From Tetranychus cinnabarinus (taxonomy: Eukaryota; Arthropoda; Arachnida; Trombidiformes; Tetranychidae): 64,000 bases of DNA. Shown here piece after piece: positions 25,621-38,200 of the stretch. The DNA lies in assembly GCA_022266195.1 (NCBI GenBank), contig WHVY01000002.1, positions 4,107,001 to 4,171,000 on the forward strand. Direction: 5' to 3'. Both the position numbers and the translations under genes were made by a program. Numbering within the stretch: position 1 is the first letter of the stretch; every line of letters begins with the position of its first letter. The notes below the pieces were generated by a model. That model did not search any database. It was given only the letters and a program-made list of their open reading frames with translations, and had not been told where the DNA came from.

Positions 25621-25777
25621 GATTGAATTTTATGAAAAAAGGATTACTTTTGTTTGCATTTTCTCCTCAGCATTTAAAACTCTACAACAACAACCGCTAA
25701 CATTTTGAAGTAACGATACATTGATTGCCTTCTGAATCCCTTTTTACTCCTCTTGACAGTTGATTAAGCAAGTAATC

Positions 25778-28049
25778 TTAGCAAACACTTGCTGTTAACT
25801 GTCTCACTCTTCGGGCGTTGCAGTTACGACAAAGGATATGCTCATCCAAAGGGTAACAGCCTCTTCCTTCGGCTTGAGACGATAGGAGGAGACCACAATC
25901 CTGTAAAAAAGAAGAAAAAAAGATGAAAAAGATGAAGATTAAAGGAAGAGAGAAAGAAGGTTAGGTGTTTAAAATAAAACAGTCACAAAGAGTTAAAGAG
26001 TTCAAGTAAAGTAATTTACCTCACACTTGTAACAACTGACATGAAAATTTCTGTCGAGAGCCACAACTCGAACTGTATTTGGTTGATTAGGTTCTGGAAT
26101 GATTGGTTTATCACAAACGCTACAGCGAGGAGCGAACTTTTTGTTGAAATCTTCTATACAATGTAGTTGATTCGCACTGTCAACAGTGAATGGGATTCCC
26201 TCCAAACCTTTACCGCAAACGGTACAAGTGAAACATTCAGCATGGTAAGGTTTACCAGTTGCTCGGAGGATTCTATCCAAGATGGGTCGATTACAGACGC
26301 AACATTTTTCCAAAGTGTTAAGATAATCATCTTCACAGTATGGTTTTCCGTCTAATGAATAAAATGGAAGACCTTGAAGCATACGATTACAGATGCTACA
26401 TCTAAAGCATCTTATGTGGTAAACTTGACCCATGGCGGTGCACCCAGTGCCCTCGCTGAGGACCGCTTCTCCACATTTGTGGCATATACCTGATTGAACG
26501 ATTAAGAGTAAAATATCGAAAATAATCACAAAACAATGATGAGATCAAGAAAAAATATGCATAATAAAGAAAATAAAGTCAATGGGAAAATCCGAAGAAA
26601 GAGAAACATCGAGAAAGGTAGACTAAGTTTCACAAACAAGTCTAATACGATTTCAGTAAATTCTATAATCTATAATTATAGTCTAATAATCTATAATTAT
26701 AGATAATTAGTCTGAGCGAAGCGAAGACTTAAGCCTTCAGAAAAATTCACCCAAAAAAAAAACTTTTGTAAAACATATCTCTGCAACCAATAGCATGTTC
26801 GACTCAAAACTTATTCTGTAGATGGACCTATTCTCAAAAAATTTCTGAAAGGTCAAATTTTTGGGAAAAGTATTTCCGTTTCCCTTATAGCAGTATAAAA
26901 GCGTGTTTTTACTAACTTTTGAACCATAGCTCATTTAGTCATCAATTTTTTTTTGTGTATTTATTTTGCTCTGTGTAAGCATATGCAACTATAAAATAAG
27001 TCTCTTTGACTCATCTTCACATATTTTTTGTGGGAAAACCAATTTTTGCCGATTTTTTACCAACTTTGCAATTACACATTTTAACGTGTTTTTTTCTTCT
27101 CAAACAACTTTAAAAACGTAGCATTAAGCGTTTTCAATCACAAAATAAGTAATTTGAACTCACCACAAAAAAATACCACAAAAATAACAATTAAACCAAT
27201 AATTAACCAACAAACTTACCATTAACTAAACAATAAACAATAACAATGATCATATGGTCATTGGGTCAGCTGATTTAATTTAATTTAATTTCAATTTTGA
27301 ATTATGGTCAATTAAATCAAATAATGTCTAAGGTTCATAGATGGTGTTGTTAATGTTTTCGTTATCTAAAGCTTTCTTATCGCTGTCCAATAAAGCTCAT
27401 TTAGGTTTAAGCATTTGTGACAGCTTGCCTGAAACACCCTCCAATCGAAACGCCATTTGGAAAAGAAAGACTTGACAAAATCGCTAATCATGAAGAAATC
27501 AGGCCAAGACAATGTTTTTTAGAGAATTTCATCTAATTAACAACATCTCTTAACCAGATTCAAAATGAACAAGCACTGCAATTTACACATTTAAAGTTAT
27601 CGGCCTTTTGCAATCGCACCGCAAAAGCTGCACGCTCGCTCAGACTACGCCGGCTCCCGGCTGACCTAGTTAGTCTATAATTTCACACTCTGATTTAAAT
27701 CAAATAGTTGAGATAAAAAAAGCTGGGAAAGTTCTATATCTATTTATAGTTAAGAATTATTTGTATTACAAAATTGCTGTTGCTGAGTCAATAATTAATA
27801 AATATTAAAAATAAAGGACCGAACAATTTTACAAAAAAATATTCATTCAGTCTAGTAAAGAAAGAGAGGGCAAAATAGTTAAATCATTCAGCTCACAAGA
27901 ATTAATCTGACTTTTTGATTGCCAAAGAATTTAAACTTAATTTAAAGCGAAGAAGTTTCAACAAAATACAAAAAGTAAATGAGAAATCGTCAAAAATTGA
28001 AAATCTTTTAAATGAAAATGAACTTACCAATTATTGATGGGGTCTCCAT
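25778..28049 (-). CDS. Zyxin/LPP-type triple-LIM protein (LIM-only form, 204 aa)
   Basis: Exons 28028-28049 (METPSIIG), 26020-26489 and 25778-25900 join in phase to 204 aa. Three LIM domains are complete in zinc ligands: LIM1 from CHKC through YHIRC and CSIC to YCEDD; LIM2 from CCVC through YHAEC and CTVC to HCIED; LIM3 from CSVC through FHVSC and CEDC to LCRNC. The spacing and the words LDGKPYC, ILRATGKPYH, GIPFTVD, KFAPRCSVC and RVVALDR place it with zyxin/LPP/TRIP6, which act at focal adhesions and in the nucleus. Those proteins have long proline-rich N-termini; here the short first exon gives almost none. The LIM exon's acceptor phase also fits the KDM3-like exon ending at 29248, so a longer fusion transcript is possible. 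A 963-bp insertion sits in intron 1. A broken copy lies at 53145-54436. Confidence 0.85.
26668..26706. repeat. Short AT palindromes in LIM gene intron 1
   Basis: CTATAATTATAG occurs twice within 40 bases just before the insertion at 26714, and is present in the paralogous copy at 53.67 kb. Each is a perfect self-complementary word. Confidence 0.6.
26714..27669 (+). mobile_element. Non-autonomous Helentron/Helitron-like insertion (~0.96 kb)
   Basis: The paralogous LIM copy keeps the empty site at ~53697-53715 (GATAATTAGTCTATAATTTC). Here the same site is split, with TTAGTCT present on both sides (26707-26713 and 27670-27676), so the boundaries are exact. The 5' end AGTCTGAGCGA (26709-26719) is repeated inverted near, but not at, the 3' end (27636-27646). 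A GC-rich hairpin GCCGG-CTC-CCGGC follows (27649-27661), and the element ends in CTAG (27666-27669). Subterminal inverted repeat, 3' hairpin and CTAG are Helitron/Helentron marks; a 7-bp direct repeat would instead fit a TIR element or SINE-like insertion. There is no coding capacity. Confidence 0.7.
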
Positions 28050-29247
28050 TTTGTTTAAATAATTTGAATGGACCCTAGTCTTGAAAAGAACAGGTCTACG
28101 CCAGTAATGATGATCCACTTTGATTATTAGTTGATTATCGTAAGATGAATTATACAAAATTAGTCGTCAGTGTTACAAACCATTAATGAAATTAAGAGTG
28201 AAATGAGAAAATTACCTTTCTTCGCACTTTTTTCCTTTCACTCTTTCTCCCTCATTTTCATCAATGAAATGCAATAGGAGCGCTTCTTTTGAATTTCACT
28301 AACCAAAAACATTCACTTTCTTCAACTAAATTGGTATTTTCTATGAAATAATTTTCTGATTGATAAAAGCTTTTAATTAAAAAGATCATAATTTACAGAG
28401 TGACAAAAATAAAAATAGAAAATGATTGTTGAAACGAACTGCTAGGCAAATGAAAAATTTGATGAGCATAAAGGTTGTATTTCATTGGAAATTTTGAAGC
28501 CTATGAAATTAATTAAACTGTTAATTAGTTGCTCAGCAAAAAAATTAAGAACACGTCGGATTATATTTGACTGCGAAGAAAGAATTCAATAACCTTGAGC
28601 AAGAATAAACCATCAGAATCATGAAAATAATGACCATTTTCATCCTCTTTTTATCTAAAAAGATCTGATGAGAATGATGATACAAGACAAGCTGAATAAG
28701 GAGAAAATCACTTCCTCGAGTCACAAATAATTCAAAACTGTCTTCCATTTTGTCTATTAGTTGGTTAAATTTTTTTCTACTTTCTAATCTTTTTCTTTTC
28801 TATTCCAGAAGCTTACAAAAAAAAGGAAAAGAAAAGGTCAGTAGAAAGATGGAAGAAAGAATAAAAATGAACCTTTTCTGAACAGGATTACCAGAAAAAC
28901 GAACAAGAAGTAGATACAAGTGTAATCGATTTTTCTTCATCTTCCCAGATCTATACATAAATTTATATTAAAGCTCAAGGGAGACAACATTCAGTGAGAT
29001 GGTGAAGAGGATGAAGATGAGAAAGACTATCATTAGAGATTGTCGTAATAACATGATTTTATCTCTTTCTCTCTCTCCCTTTGTAACTCAATTCCAACTG
29101 ATGTTTCAATTAGGATGAGACATCATATGATACGTTGTGAGTTATATACGTCTCTAGTTTTCAAATGTCATTTGTTATTTTAAACTTTAATTCATTTTAT
29201 CTAATATTAAAGATTTCCGTGTGAATATTAAAAGATTAGATGTATAC
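28050..29247. other. Region between LIM first exon and KDM3-like exon
   Basis: Up to 28403 this is shared with the copy ending at 54436, so it is the 5' flank of the LIM unit and probably its promoter. Upstream of the METPSIIG codons the frame stays open back to about 28171 without another ATG. From 28404 to 29247 nothing is supportable as coding except weak frames. Confidence 0.5.
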
Positions 29248-32200
29248 CTGAAGATACTCCTGATCTAGGAACACCCCATGATGGTGCATGGATAAGATGT
29301 AATGGGTGTTGAGGTCCGTTGGGTGAATGTGATTGTTGTTGACTAAGTACACTAAATTGTTGTGCTGCAGCAGCTGCATGAAGATGAGAAAGATTGGATT
29401 CCGAGGATCGATAATCAACTTTATTTCCTGATCGAGATTGTTGCTGGGATTTAGGTGTTTGCGGTGTTTGCTGTTGGTGATGCCGTTGCTCCATGTTTCG
29501 TATTAAACGTGCGTCCGAATGTACCATGTTATTACTATTACTATTATTATTATTGTTATTGTTATTGTTATTACTATTGTTGTTGTTACTGTTATTATTA
29601 TTATTAACATTATTATTATTAGGTTGATGACTTGATGTTGCACTGGAGCTTGACCTTGATGAACAATTGCTGGAATTTGCAGATTTAGATTCTCCACTTT
29701 CTTTCTCAGCATCACCATTAAACATTGGAATATATGATCTAGGTAATGAATTGTTTCCGCTGGAAGAAACTGCTGGTTGAGATTGTTGCTGTGAACGTAC
29801 AGGTGATTGAGGAGGAGGTGGATGATTGGGATTACCGCTGTTTCCTTTACCCATTTGTGGCCATCCTGTAGTCACCGCTCTTTGCTATAAGAGAGAGAGA
29901 AACAAGTAAAGTTAGAAAATTTCATTTATTTTCTTAAAACAAAATTGCTCAAAATAATGATACTCAATGTTTATGGAATTGAAGAAATGAAGCTTTTTAT
30001 TGCATGAAGAAAAACGGTGAAATACTCATCATGAACATTATGGATTTTATATCCAATATTTACTCATTCATTTAATTGCAACCTTTTCATTACTCAATAT
30101 TTCTCATCGAACAAAACTCTAGTTTAACTTTTTTTTTCTTTCTTTCTCTTCTTTTTCTATTTATACTACAATAGGTTAACTTTACTTTCAACCGTACATT
30201 TAATGTGTGAGAATTGTTAAACCCTGAGAATTCAAATGAGAAATTCAACAATTAAAAAAACTGGAAACTCGTGGAATTTCAATTATACCTGGATTCATTT
30301 TGTTTAGCCTGACAACAGGTTGATGGTGAAACATTTCAAGGAAGATGAAAGAGGAAGGAAAAAAGGCAAATAAAGAGACAAAAAAGCCAAGAACAAGGAA
30401 AGATTAAGTCAACATTTTATGAGAAAAACGTTGTAACCACACCTTTTCATTCATAGCGTGACAAACTTTCTTTTCTTGACTGCTCATTGTTATGATTTAC
30501 CTGATGCTTTTCATGATTACTACGACGACTAAAGGGACATTAAAAAACAACAACAACAAAATAACAAAAAATGCCTATCAAGATGCAGTCAGGTTGTATC
30601 GCAAAATGGCCAAAAAAGCAGAAGTTGGATAAAACGAGAAAACAGGCGAAACTGGAAAGGCAAGATTGCAAGGAAATATGGTAAAGAAAAGAAAGTAAAA
30701 CAGGGAGGAAAGAAAGAGAAAGAGACAGTAAATTGTATTCTCTGAGCCCTGGGCAGGTCATAGGATAGGTTCAAGGACGAACAAAGGTCATCGAAGACCT
30801 TGAGAAAAAATTGAGCGAAACAGAAGTGAGGGTAAAAAATGGCTTTGGTTTGGCTTCAAGATGGTTTAAAAAGAAGGTCAAAGGCTAAATCTTAAATAGA
30901 TGATGATAGAGAAGAAAGAGATGAGGAGGAGAGAGAGAGAGAGAAGAAAGTGGTTATTTTCACAGACAGAAGAAAAGAAAGCTTAAAAGAGGAATGGTTC
31001 GAAGAATGTAACAAAAACTTGCTTTTTTTGGGTTAACTCTGTCTTCCTTTTTTCACTGTTTTCACTCTTTTCAATTGTTTGATTTATATTTACCTCGCCT
31101 TATTGAAAACACGTCTAACTGTATTTTATTTCTGGTCACTGTTTAATCATTCAATCAATTTTTTGAGTCACATTTTTGATGAGCACAATTTTGTCCAAAA
31201 TGATTGACATGATTATGGGCAGATGGAAATTTGAATATTCCTTCAATGTTAACATTTATTGTTGTTGTTAAACAATGAATTCATTTGTAGCATTTTTTGT
31301 GTAACACTCAACATTACAATTCATAAAATTAATTTCCTGATGAAACTCAAAGAAAATGGAAACTCAAGCAAATATTTTCAAGTCATGTTTCCAGTCAACT
31401 TTCAACTCAACAACTGACCTTTCTCATAAACTTTAACCTTTCAATCTTTAACAGCCTTGACCCAAGGCTGCTTGCAACAATGTGTTAGAGCGAACCAGAA
31501 AAAAACCGAAAAAAAAGGTTTACAGAAAAATGGTAAAAAGTGGCTTTTTGAGCAAACTCAACTTTTCAATTGAAAAATATTGTAAGAAATTTTTGCTTTT
31601 TTTGCCTTACGAGTTATTCAGTTGAAACATTCATCGTTTGTTCAATCCATTCATTGAATATTTGCATGTAAATTGAAACTTATTTTGAACATCAGATGAG
31701 AATTGAAATGAACATAGTTGAACATACCTTTTGATTAGCAAGTCGCAAGGATTCCACGAAATGTTGATCAACAGCTTCACGCTGTTTCTTTTCCTTTTCT
31801 GCTCTTTCTTTCAAAAATTTATCCCTTTCTTTTGATTCTCTATCTTTTGCTTCTCTTTCCAATCTTTCTCTCATTTTGTCTTCAAGTTTCCTGTTGATTG
31901 GCACAGTGCACAAAAAAGGAACCATTTAATTGTCATCATTGTTGATCCAGGTAACAAAGGTAAACATTGAATGGTGAAAGGAAGAAAAGAAGAAACAATA
32001 AGTTTTCAAATAAACAATGAGTCTGTCTATTTTTTTTGTCTTCATTTAACATCCAACAAATACTCTGATTGCTTCAAGTGACTTTTACACAATCTGATTT
32101 AATTCAATCAAATAGTTTAATCAATGTTTATGCTCATCAACCTTTACAGATTTACTTTACATTTTTTTTATCAAGCTTCTCATTTAAGATTTAAATGGTG

Positions 32201-35200
32201 TTATCATGAAAAACCATTTAAACACTCCAAGAGGCAGTCACAACAATTAGATAATTGAGTTATTGTTGACCAAAGAAGCAAAAAAATGAGATAAAATTTT
32301 GATAAAGCAAAAGCAAATATTGGTAAAGATTATGGATATTAACATATCAATAGCACTGATATTGAACCCAAAAAAAAAATGGATGAAATTTTGGGTTAAT
32401 GTTAGCATGAGATTGAAGCAGAACTTACATTTTCTCTTGAAGTTGCCTATTATCACGTTCCCGTTCCTGAATCATTTTCCAGTCATTAATTTGGTAAGGA
32501 GTTAATAAACGATTATCTGGATTGGCCGAAGAGGCCGTCATTCCCCTCATTTCGGGATACTTTTGCCATAACAATTCTTGCTGGTGTTGAAGCATAAGCA
32601 TGGCTTGGTAATTACCAATTGCATTGGAATAAGGTGAAATAATTCCTGGTGGAGGACGAGACATTGTTGAGCTATTTTGCGAGTCTAAAGATGATGCTGA
32701 TGATTTGGGTATGGACGATGAGGGTTGTGAAGATAGATGATGGTGAGATTGAATGTGTTGTTGTTGTTGATGGTGAAGATGATGTTGCTGTTGTTGGTGG
32801 TGTTGTTGATGGTGTATCGATGATGCTATTGATGTTGATGGGGGACCGGTTGTGCCATCACCATTTGGTGGACAAGGTGGCCTGGGTAAATGTGAAACTG
32901 ATTGAGATGGGGTCATGTGAAGATGCATCAAAGAACTAGAATAGGTTGTGCTGTTGATGGAAGAAGTTGGAGAAGCTGAGGATGATTTTGACTGTGAATT
33001 TGTTTTACTGGTTGTGCTTGTTGTTGTCACAGATGAAAAATTAGATCCTAAATGGTTGTGTGAATTATTTAGACGCACAGAGGTATTGCGTTGCTGTTGG
33101 TTAACCTGGTCTTGGTTGTTGGCTTGTTGTTGCTGTTGCTGTTGTTGTTGGTACTCTTGGTTTTCATTTTTTTGAGCTTTAGACTGTAAACCGTGGGCTT
33201 GTTGGTCACTTAAATCAAGTCCAAACCGATGGTAATTTGATTTTAACGAACTATCAAAATTACTATTATTAACATCTGCTTTTGTAACACTTGAGTTCAT
33301 CACACTTGCAATACAATTTGAATCTGAATGCTTTGATGATTTATTATTTGTTTTAACAGCAATCTCCTTCTCATTGCCTGTATTGATGTGTTTGTTAATC
33401 CTAATGTTATCGTCGTTTGTGTTACAATTATTTGTGGTGGTTGTTAAACTGTTATTGTTATTATCGTTATGCGAGTTAACCCTGCTATTAACGGTTGATG
33501 TAGTTGTAGTTGTACTTGTGTTGGTTGTTACCGTTGTCGTTGAAGATACGTTAATGTTGCTTAAATTGTTGACCAAATTTGAATTTTTAACTCTATTGGG
33601 ATGATGATTGGTTGAATTATTGTTGCTTGGATTCGTCAATTTTCTAGCATTGGAATTGACGTAATTATTATTAGTGGTTACACTATTATTTAATGAGGTT
33701 GCTGTTGTAGTTTCACGAGAATTTTGATTACAGGCACGTCGACGAGGAGTAATTCCAATTTCTTCTCCTTTTAATATTGATTCTACAACTGTAAATGTAA
33801 AAAGAAGAGAGCAATTAGTAAATAGATTAAAATTGGTGGCAATCTTTCCGTCTAAAATAGACATTGATAAAACCAGAATAAACATAAAATTTTCATTGAA
33901 AACCAGAAGAAAAAAGACTGTTTACTCTCTTCTACTTGTCTTCAATTGTTTCAATCATCATAATATCTTAACAATAATCTGGATTAATGATAATGATGAT
34001 GACGATGATCACAACAATAATAGAAACAATAAAAGAGAAAGATCAACATTTCTCAATGTACGTTACTTTGAATCAATTTACTTTCCAATTATTGTTATCA
34101 GAAACACAATATATCTTGAAAAATGTTGCGACTCCCTTGCTGAGCAACGATAATTTTTACATCCACTTCACAGTTAATTAACTTTACAAATCTTTCTCTC
34201 CCACCCTTTAGTTGCTAGCCGCTGGTTTTTGGCTGTTTATTCTGGTTAACAGACACAGATAACAGGGACACACACAAATGAATATATTAAAAGCACATAT
34301 TACCTCCATCACCAATCAATTTCATCTGAACCAAAGTAGGATCCTCATTCCGTTCTTCGAGAACTGTGTCATCGGTTAATGTTAATTCCTAATGGTAAAA
34401 AGCAGATCACAAAAATGTATATAAATTAATCCAAATTTGAAAAAAACAATCACAAAAAAATCTGGTTAAACACAGGATTACGATTTTTCTTAACCTTTAG
34501 CTTACAATTCAATTCTTTCAACTGTTTCCCAAACCATTTACTCACTTTTCACTCACTCGCTCCCTCTTTACCAGAAAAACAAGTGAGAAACACTCACTAA
34601 ACCCTCTTTCAATCTTCTCTTACATTTTCTCTTTCTCCTTCTTTCTTTATCTTCCATGTCTGCGCTCTTCTTTCTTTCCTTTCTTTCTTCTCCTTTGTCT
34701 GTCTCTCTTCATTTATCGCCATTACTTTTTATATACATTTCAACATTTTCTTCCTTTCTATTTTTGCTTCTTCTTCTCTTCCATTTCTCTTCTTCTTCTT
34801 CTTCTTTAACAAGTTCCCTTAATTTCCTCTTTTCTTCTTCTTTCGCAAGTAATTACCTGTTATCTTCATCTACATCATCACACACGTCAATCTACTTTCT
34901 TCTCTTTCGCCATTACCTTTCTCTCTATCTTCCAACAGACAGAGGACCTTAAGGCTTTTATCATCCACTATTACAGTAAACATAAAAAAAGGTTACATTC
35001 AAAGTGATTACATTTTTTCACCTTTTTTTGGGTAAAAAATGGTCCTTTACTCAAGCTTCCTCATTAAAAGATGTACACACACAGTATTGATTGACAAGGG
35101 CACCACAATTTATCATCAACATCATGCAATAAAGGTAAATTATTAGCTTCAATTGTGTGTTGAGTATTGAAAGGATTGACCAAATGTTTGAGTGTTTCAT

Positions 35201-38200
35201 TAAATTGATTTTTCAATTTACTTGGAAAGGTTAAAAAATCAATTGATGTAAATATAAAAACATCAGTAATGGGACATTAATGTGGATCATTTGATTAATA
35301 ATGAGGCAAAAAAGGCAGCAATAATTGTAAAGATATTCATTTATGATATTGGATTAACCTTTTTCAATAAAAGCATCACTCAATTAGATTATCAAATGAA
35401 TTATATTATACACTGTGTTTTTTTCCTGATTATATCTAAATAAACCAATTGAGATCAATTGAGAATCAACATTTAATATCCTGACAATGTGACAAACTAT
35501 AATTAACTATCATCATGACTCAACCATTATAATGATGAAATCAGTTGACAAGAGTGAAACAGATAAGAAAACATGTTCATCATTATCAGCAAACACCATG
35601 ATTGTGATTAACCAGAAAACAAGATGAAAATGAATGTATCATGTTGAAAGGTTCTGGTTAACCTTGGCAAGGACAAATGCAGCAAATACAACAAAAAACT
35701 GGTTAATTTTGCAAAAATAAAGCAACAACAATTCAAAGCATTATCTCATCGGCAAATGCAACGATTTGTTTTTCACCTCAATTTCAGTTGTTCAGTCATC
35801 ATCATGTAACAAGCTTCTTTGTATTGAGTCTCTCGGTTTTTTTTGCCTCATTTTCAAGTCAAAGAAAGAAAAGATGAAAAAAACAAAATGGTTTCCATGG
35901 TGTTGTGATTGATGCTTTTTGTGTGCTTTTTCATCTTCATCTCTGGGTTAACTTGAGATGGATGAGTGAGTAGTGAGAGAGAGAGAGAGATGAAGCTATT
36001 TACTCCCTCTCATTCTGGTCACATAAAAGACGAAAAAAAAACATCAACAAAAGAAAGGATAAAATGATGAAGAGAATGACAAAAACAAGATGAAGAAGGA
36101 AGTTAAGGAAGACTGAAAGTAACCAGAAGACTAAGAAGAGAGAAGAGGAAAAAAGATGAAGATGAAGATGATGATGATGGTCAGCTATTGTCCTATACTT
36201 TTGTTGATTCATTTTGTTCAATTTGAATAAGGGAGGAAAAAACCTAAGGGAAGATGATGATGATAAGTAAACGAAACTAGGATCCAAATTGAGGATCAAT
36301 ATATAGACTAAGGCCAGATAAGAGGGAGGTCATGATGAAAAGATGAAGAGAAAAGAAGATTGGATGATTGAAGCCGAGTGAGAGGCTAATAGGCTTTAAG
36401 ATTATAAGTTAAGGTTAAAAGCTTACAGCAACGGGAAACTGGTCTCGAGGGATGACAAGGGAGAGGACGATGCAAGAGCAGGTCGTTAGGTTGCCCTAGG
36501 TAGTAACACAGGTGAAAAGATTGAACCTTAAATAGAAACAAAAGTAAAACATTTTTCATCCAATGACACAAAAAAAGGTAAAAAAAAATCTGGTTTCTTT
36601 ACATTTCTGAAACAACACTTTCTGAATTGTCCTGGAAACACCAGAAAAACTGAAAATATCATTACCAAATTTCAATTGAAAAGCAACAACAAAAAGATTT
36701 CTCTATTTGTTAAGGTTTCTTTCATTTCTTTTCATCGTTTTTTCGCTTTTTTTCATTCTTTTTACTCTCCATTTTTTTTCTCTCCTTCATTTTCTTCATC
36801 TTCTCCTGACTTCGCCATTTTTACCTTGTTTTTTGAAACCCACCATTAGGCTCATTTGGATCCAGCTGGGTTTAAAAAAATCAGTTTAATTTAAGTTCAA
36901 CTCAGCATGAGAACCAATAAATTCATTGATGAACACCGATTAAAATTAAAACTGATAACATGAAAAAAAGCTATGTAGACAAAATGGAATCGTGTAAAGA
37001 AATGATTCAACCATGAAGATGAACCAGGGAAGATGAGGAAGAAGAAATTGAACTTCTCGTGGTTATATAAAGAATGGATCGATACTTGTTAAGAGAGAGA
37101 GAGAGAGTCCATGGATATAACCATGGAAATAGTTGAACTTTTTCATCAATGGATTCCTTTAGATACTGAGCAACAATGATCAAGATGAATGGATGGCAAT
37201 GAATTGGTGATAATTATTACCATCACTTTTCATGGCTTTTCAAATGAAACTTTTTCCTTGCAACATTCAATTTTCACGAGTTTATTGATATCAAGAGTAT
37301 AAAATGTTGACGATTTAAATTGCAAACAAAATGGTTAACTCAATTTAAACTGTTTACACTTTTATTGGCAGGTTGCCATGAAAATGCAATGAAAAAAGGT
37401 TAATAGTCTCAATGAGTGTCGATTGTTGCTATTAATATCTAATTGTAATTAGGATACATTTCAACGTCCTTGGTTAATGTCAACTGATGGTGTTGAGAAA
37501 GGTGATGTTTCATCTTTACATTAATCATTTTTTTTTTCTGGTGCAAACCATTAAGTTATTATAATAAAATAATCATTAAATCCATCAACCTGATAATGAT
37601 ACTCATTTATGCAATTCACATGTTAAACTTGTAATTGGAAAATTTATCAACAGTTATTTAATTAACTTTGCCTAAATGGATTACCAATTCAAGGTTTGAC
37701 AATTAACCATTATTTGTATTTCAATTGTAAATTGACATTGTTCAATTGAACACAATTAACTTCAATTGATCAAATTGTAGTTACAATTGAGTTTGCATTT
37801 GAATAATGTAAATAAAAATCAAGTTTTTAATGTTGATTTTACAAGGATTGATTGAAAGTCATTGCTCGAGGAAGCTAATGATGCTAATGATGATTATCAT
37901 GATTATGATGATATCACAAGGTTATTGTGAACATTTGAAAAGAGTTAAGACAATAACCATTCATGAAGCATGAACACGAAAGGTAGAAGAAGATGAATAT
38001 TTGTTCAGATGATAACTCATTTCAGTTGTTTCTTTGCTTCTTTTCATAATATATTTACATTACTTTTTTCTTCATCATTATCTTGGTGCAAGAAAAAAAT
38101 GAGTAAAATCATCATACATAATTCACTTTGTAATGGTAAACCTTTTTTCACTGTGAAAGACTAAAAATAATGATTATCATGAATAGATTGTATTGTTTAT

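Larger units (their letters stand above)
22319..25722 (+). repeat. Large inverted duplication, left arm
   Basis: Matches 60588-64000 as reverse complement, with paired positions summing to 86309-86321. The arm carries the 3' part of the FAS-like gene, the convergent intergenic DNA and a whole REEP gene. Similarity ends abruptly at CATTTTGAAGTAACGATACA (about 25703-25722); on the other side (60588) the sequence then differs. The left limit is set only by the window end, so the duplication may include the whole FAS gene. Differences are few: small indels and a 12-base in-frame repeat difference in REEP. Confidence 0.93.

Noticed and set aside
26737..26934. 65-aa frame inside the Helentron-like insertion
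   Set aside because: Too short, no Rep or helicase motif, AT-rich. Treated as non-coding.
32649..33175. Plus-strand Asp/Val-rich and Cys-rich frames
   Set aside because: Antisense shadows of the Gln/His-rich KDM3-like exon 5.
34656..34952. 98-aa Ser/Leu/Phe-rich frame
   Set aside because: Pyrimidine-rich intronic sequence (TTC/TCT runs) in KDM3-like intron 3. No conserved feature.
37090..37106. (GA)n and similar microsatellites, also near 30930, 35980 and 38490
   Set aside because: Ordinary simple repeats in introns. No structure beyond dinucleotide runs.
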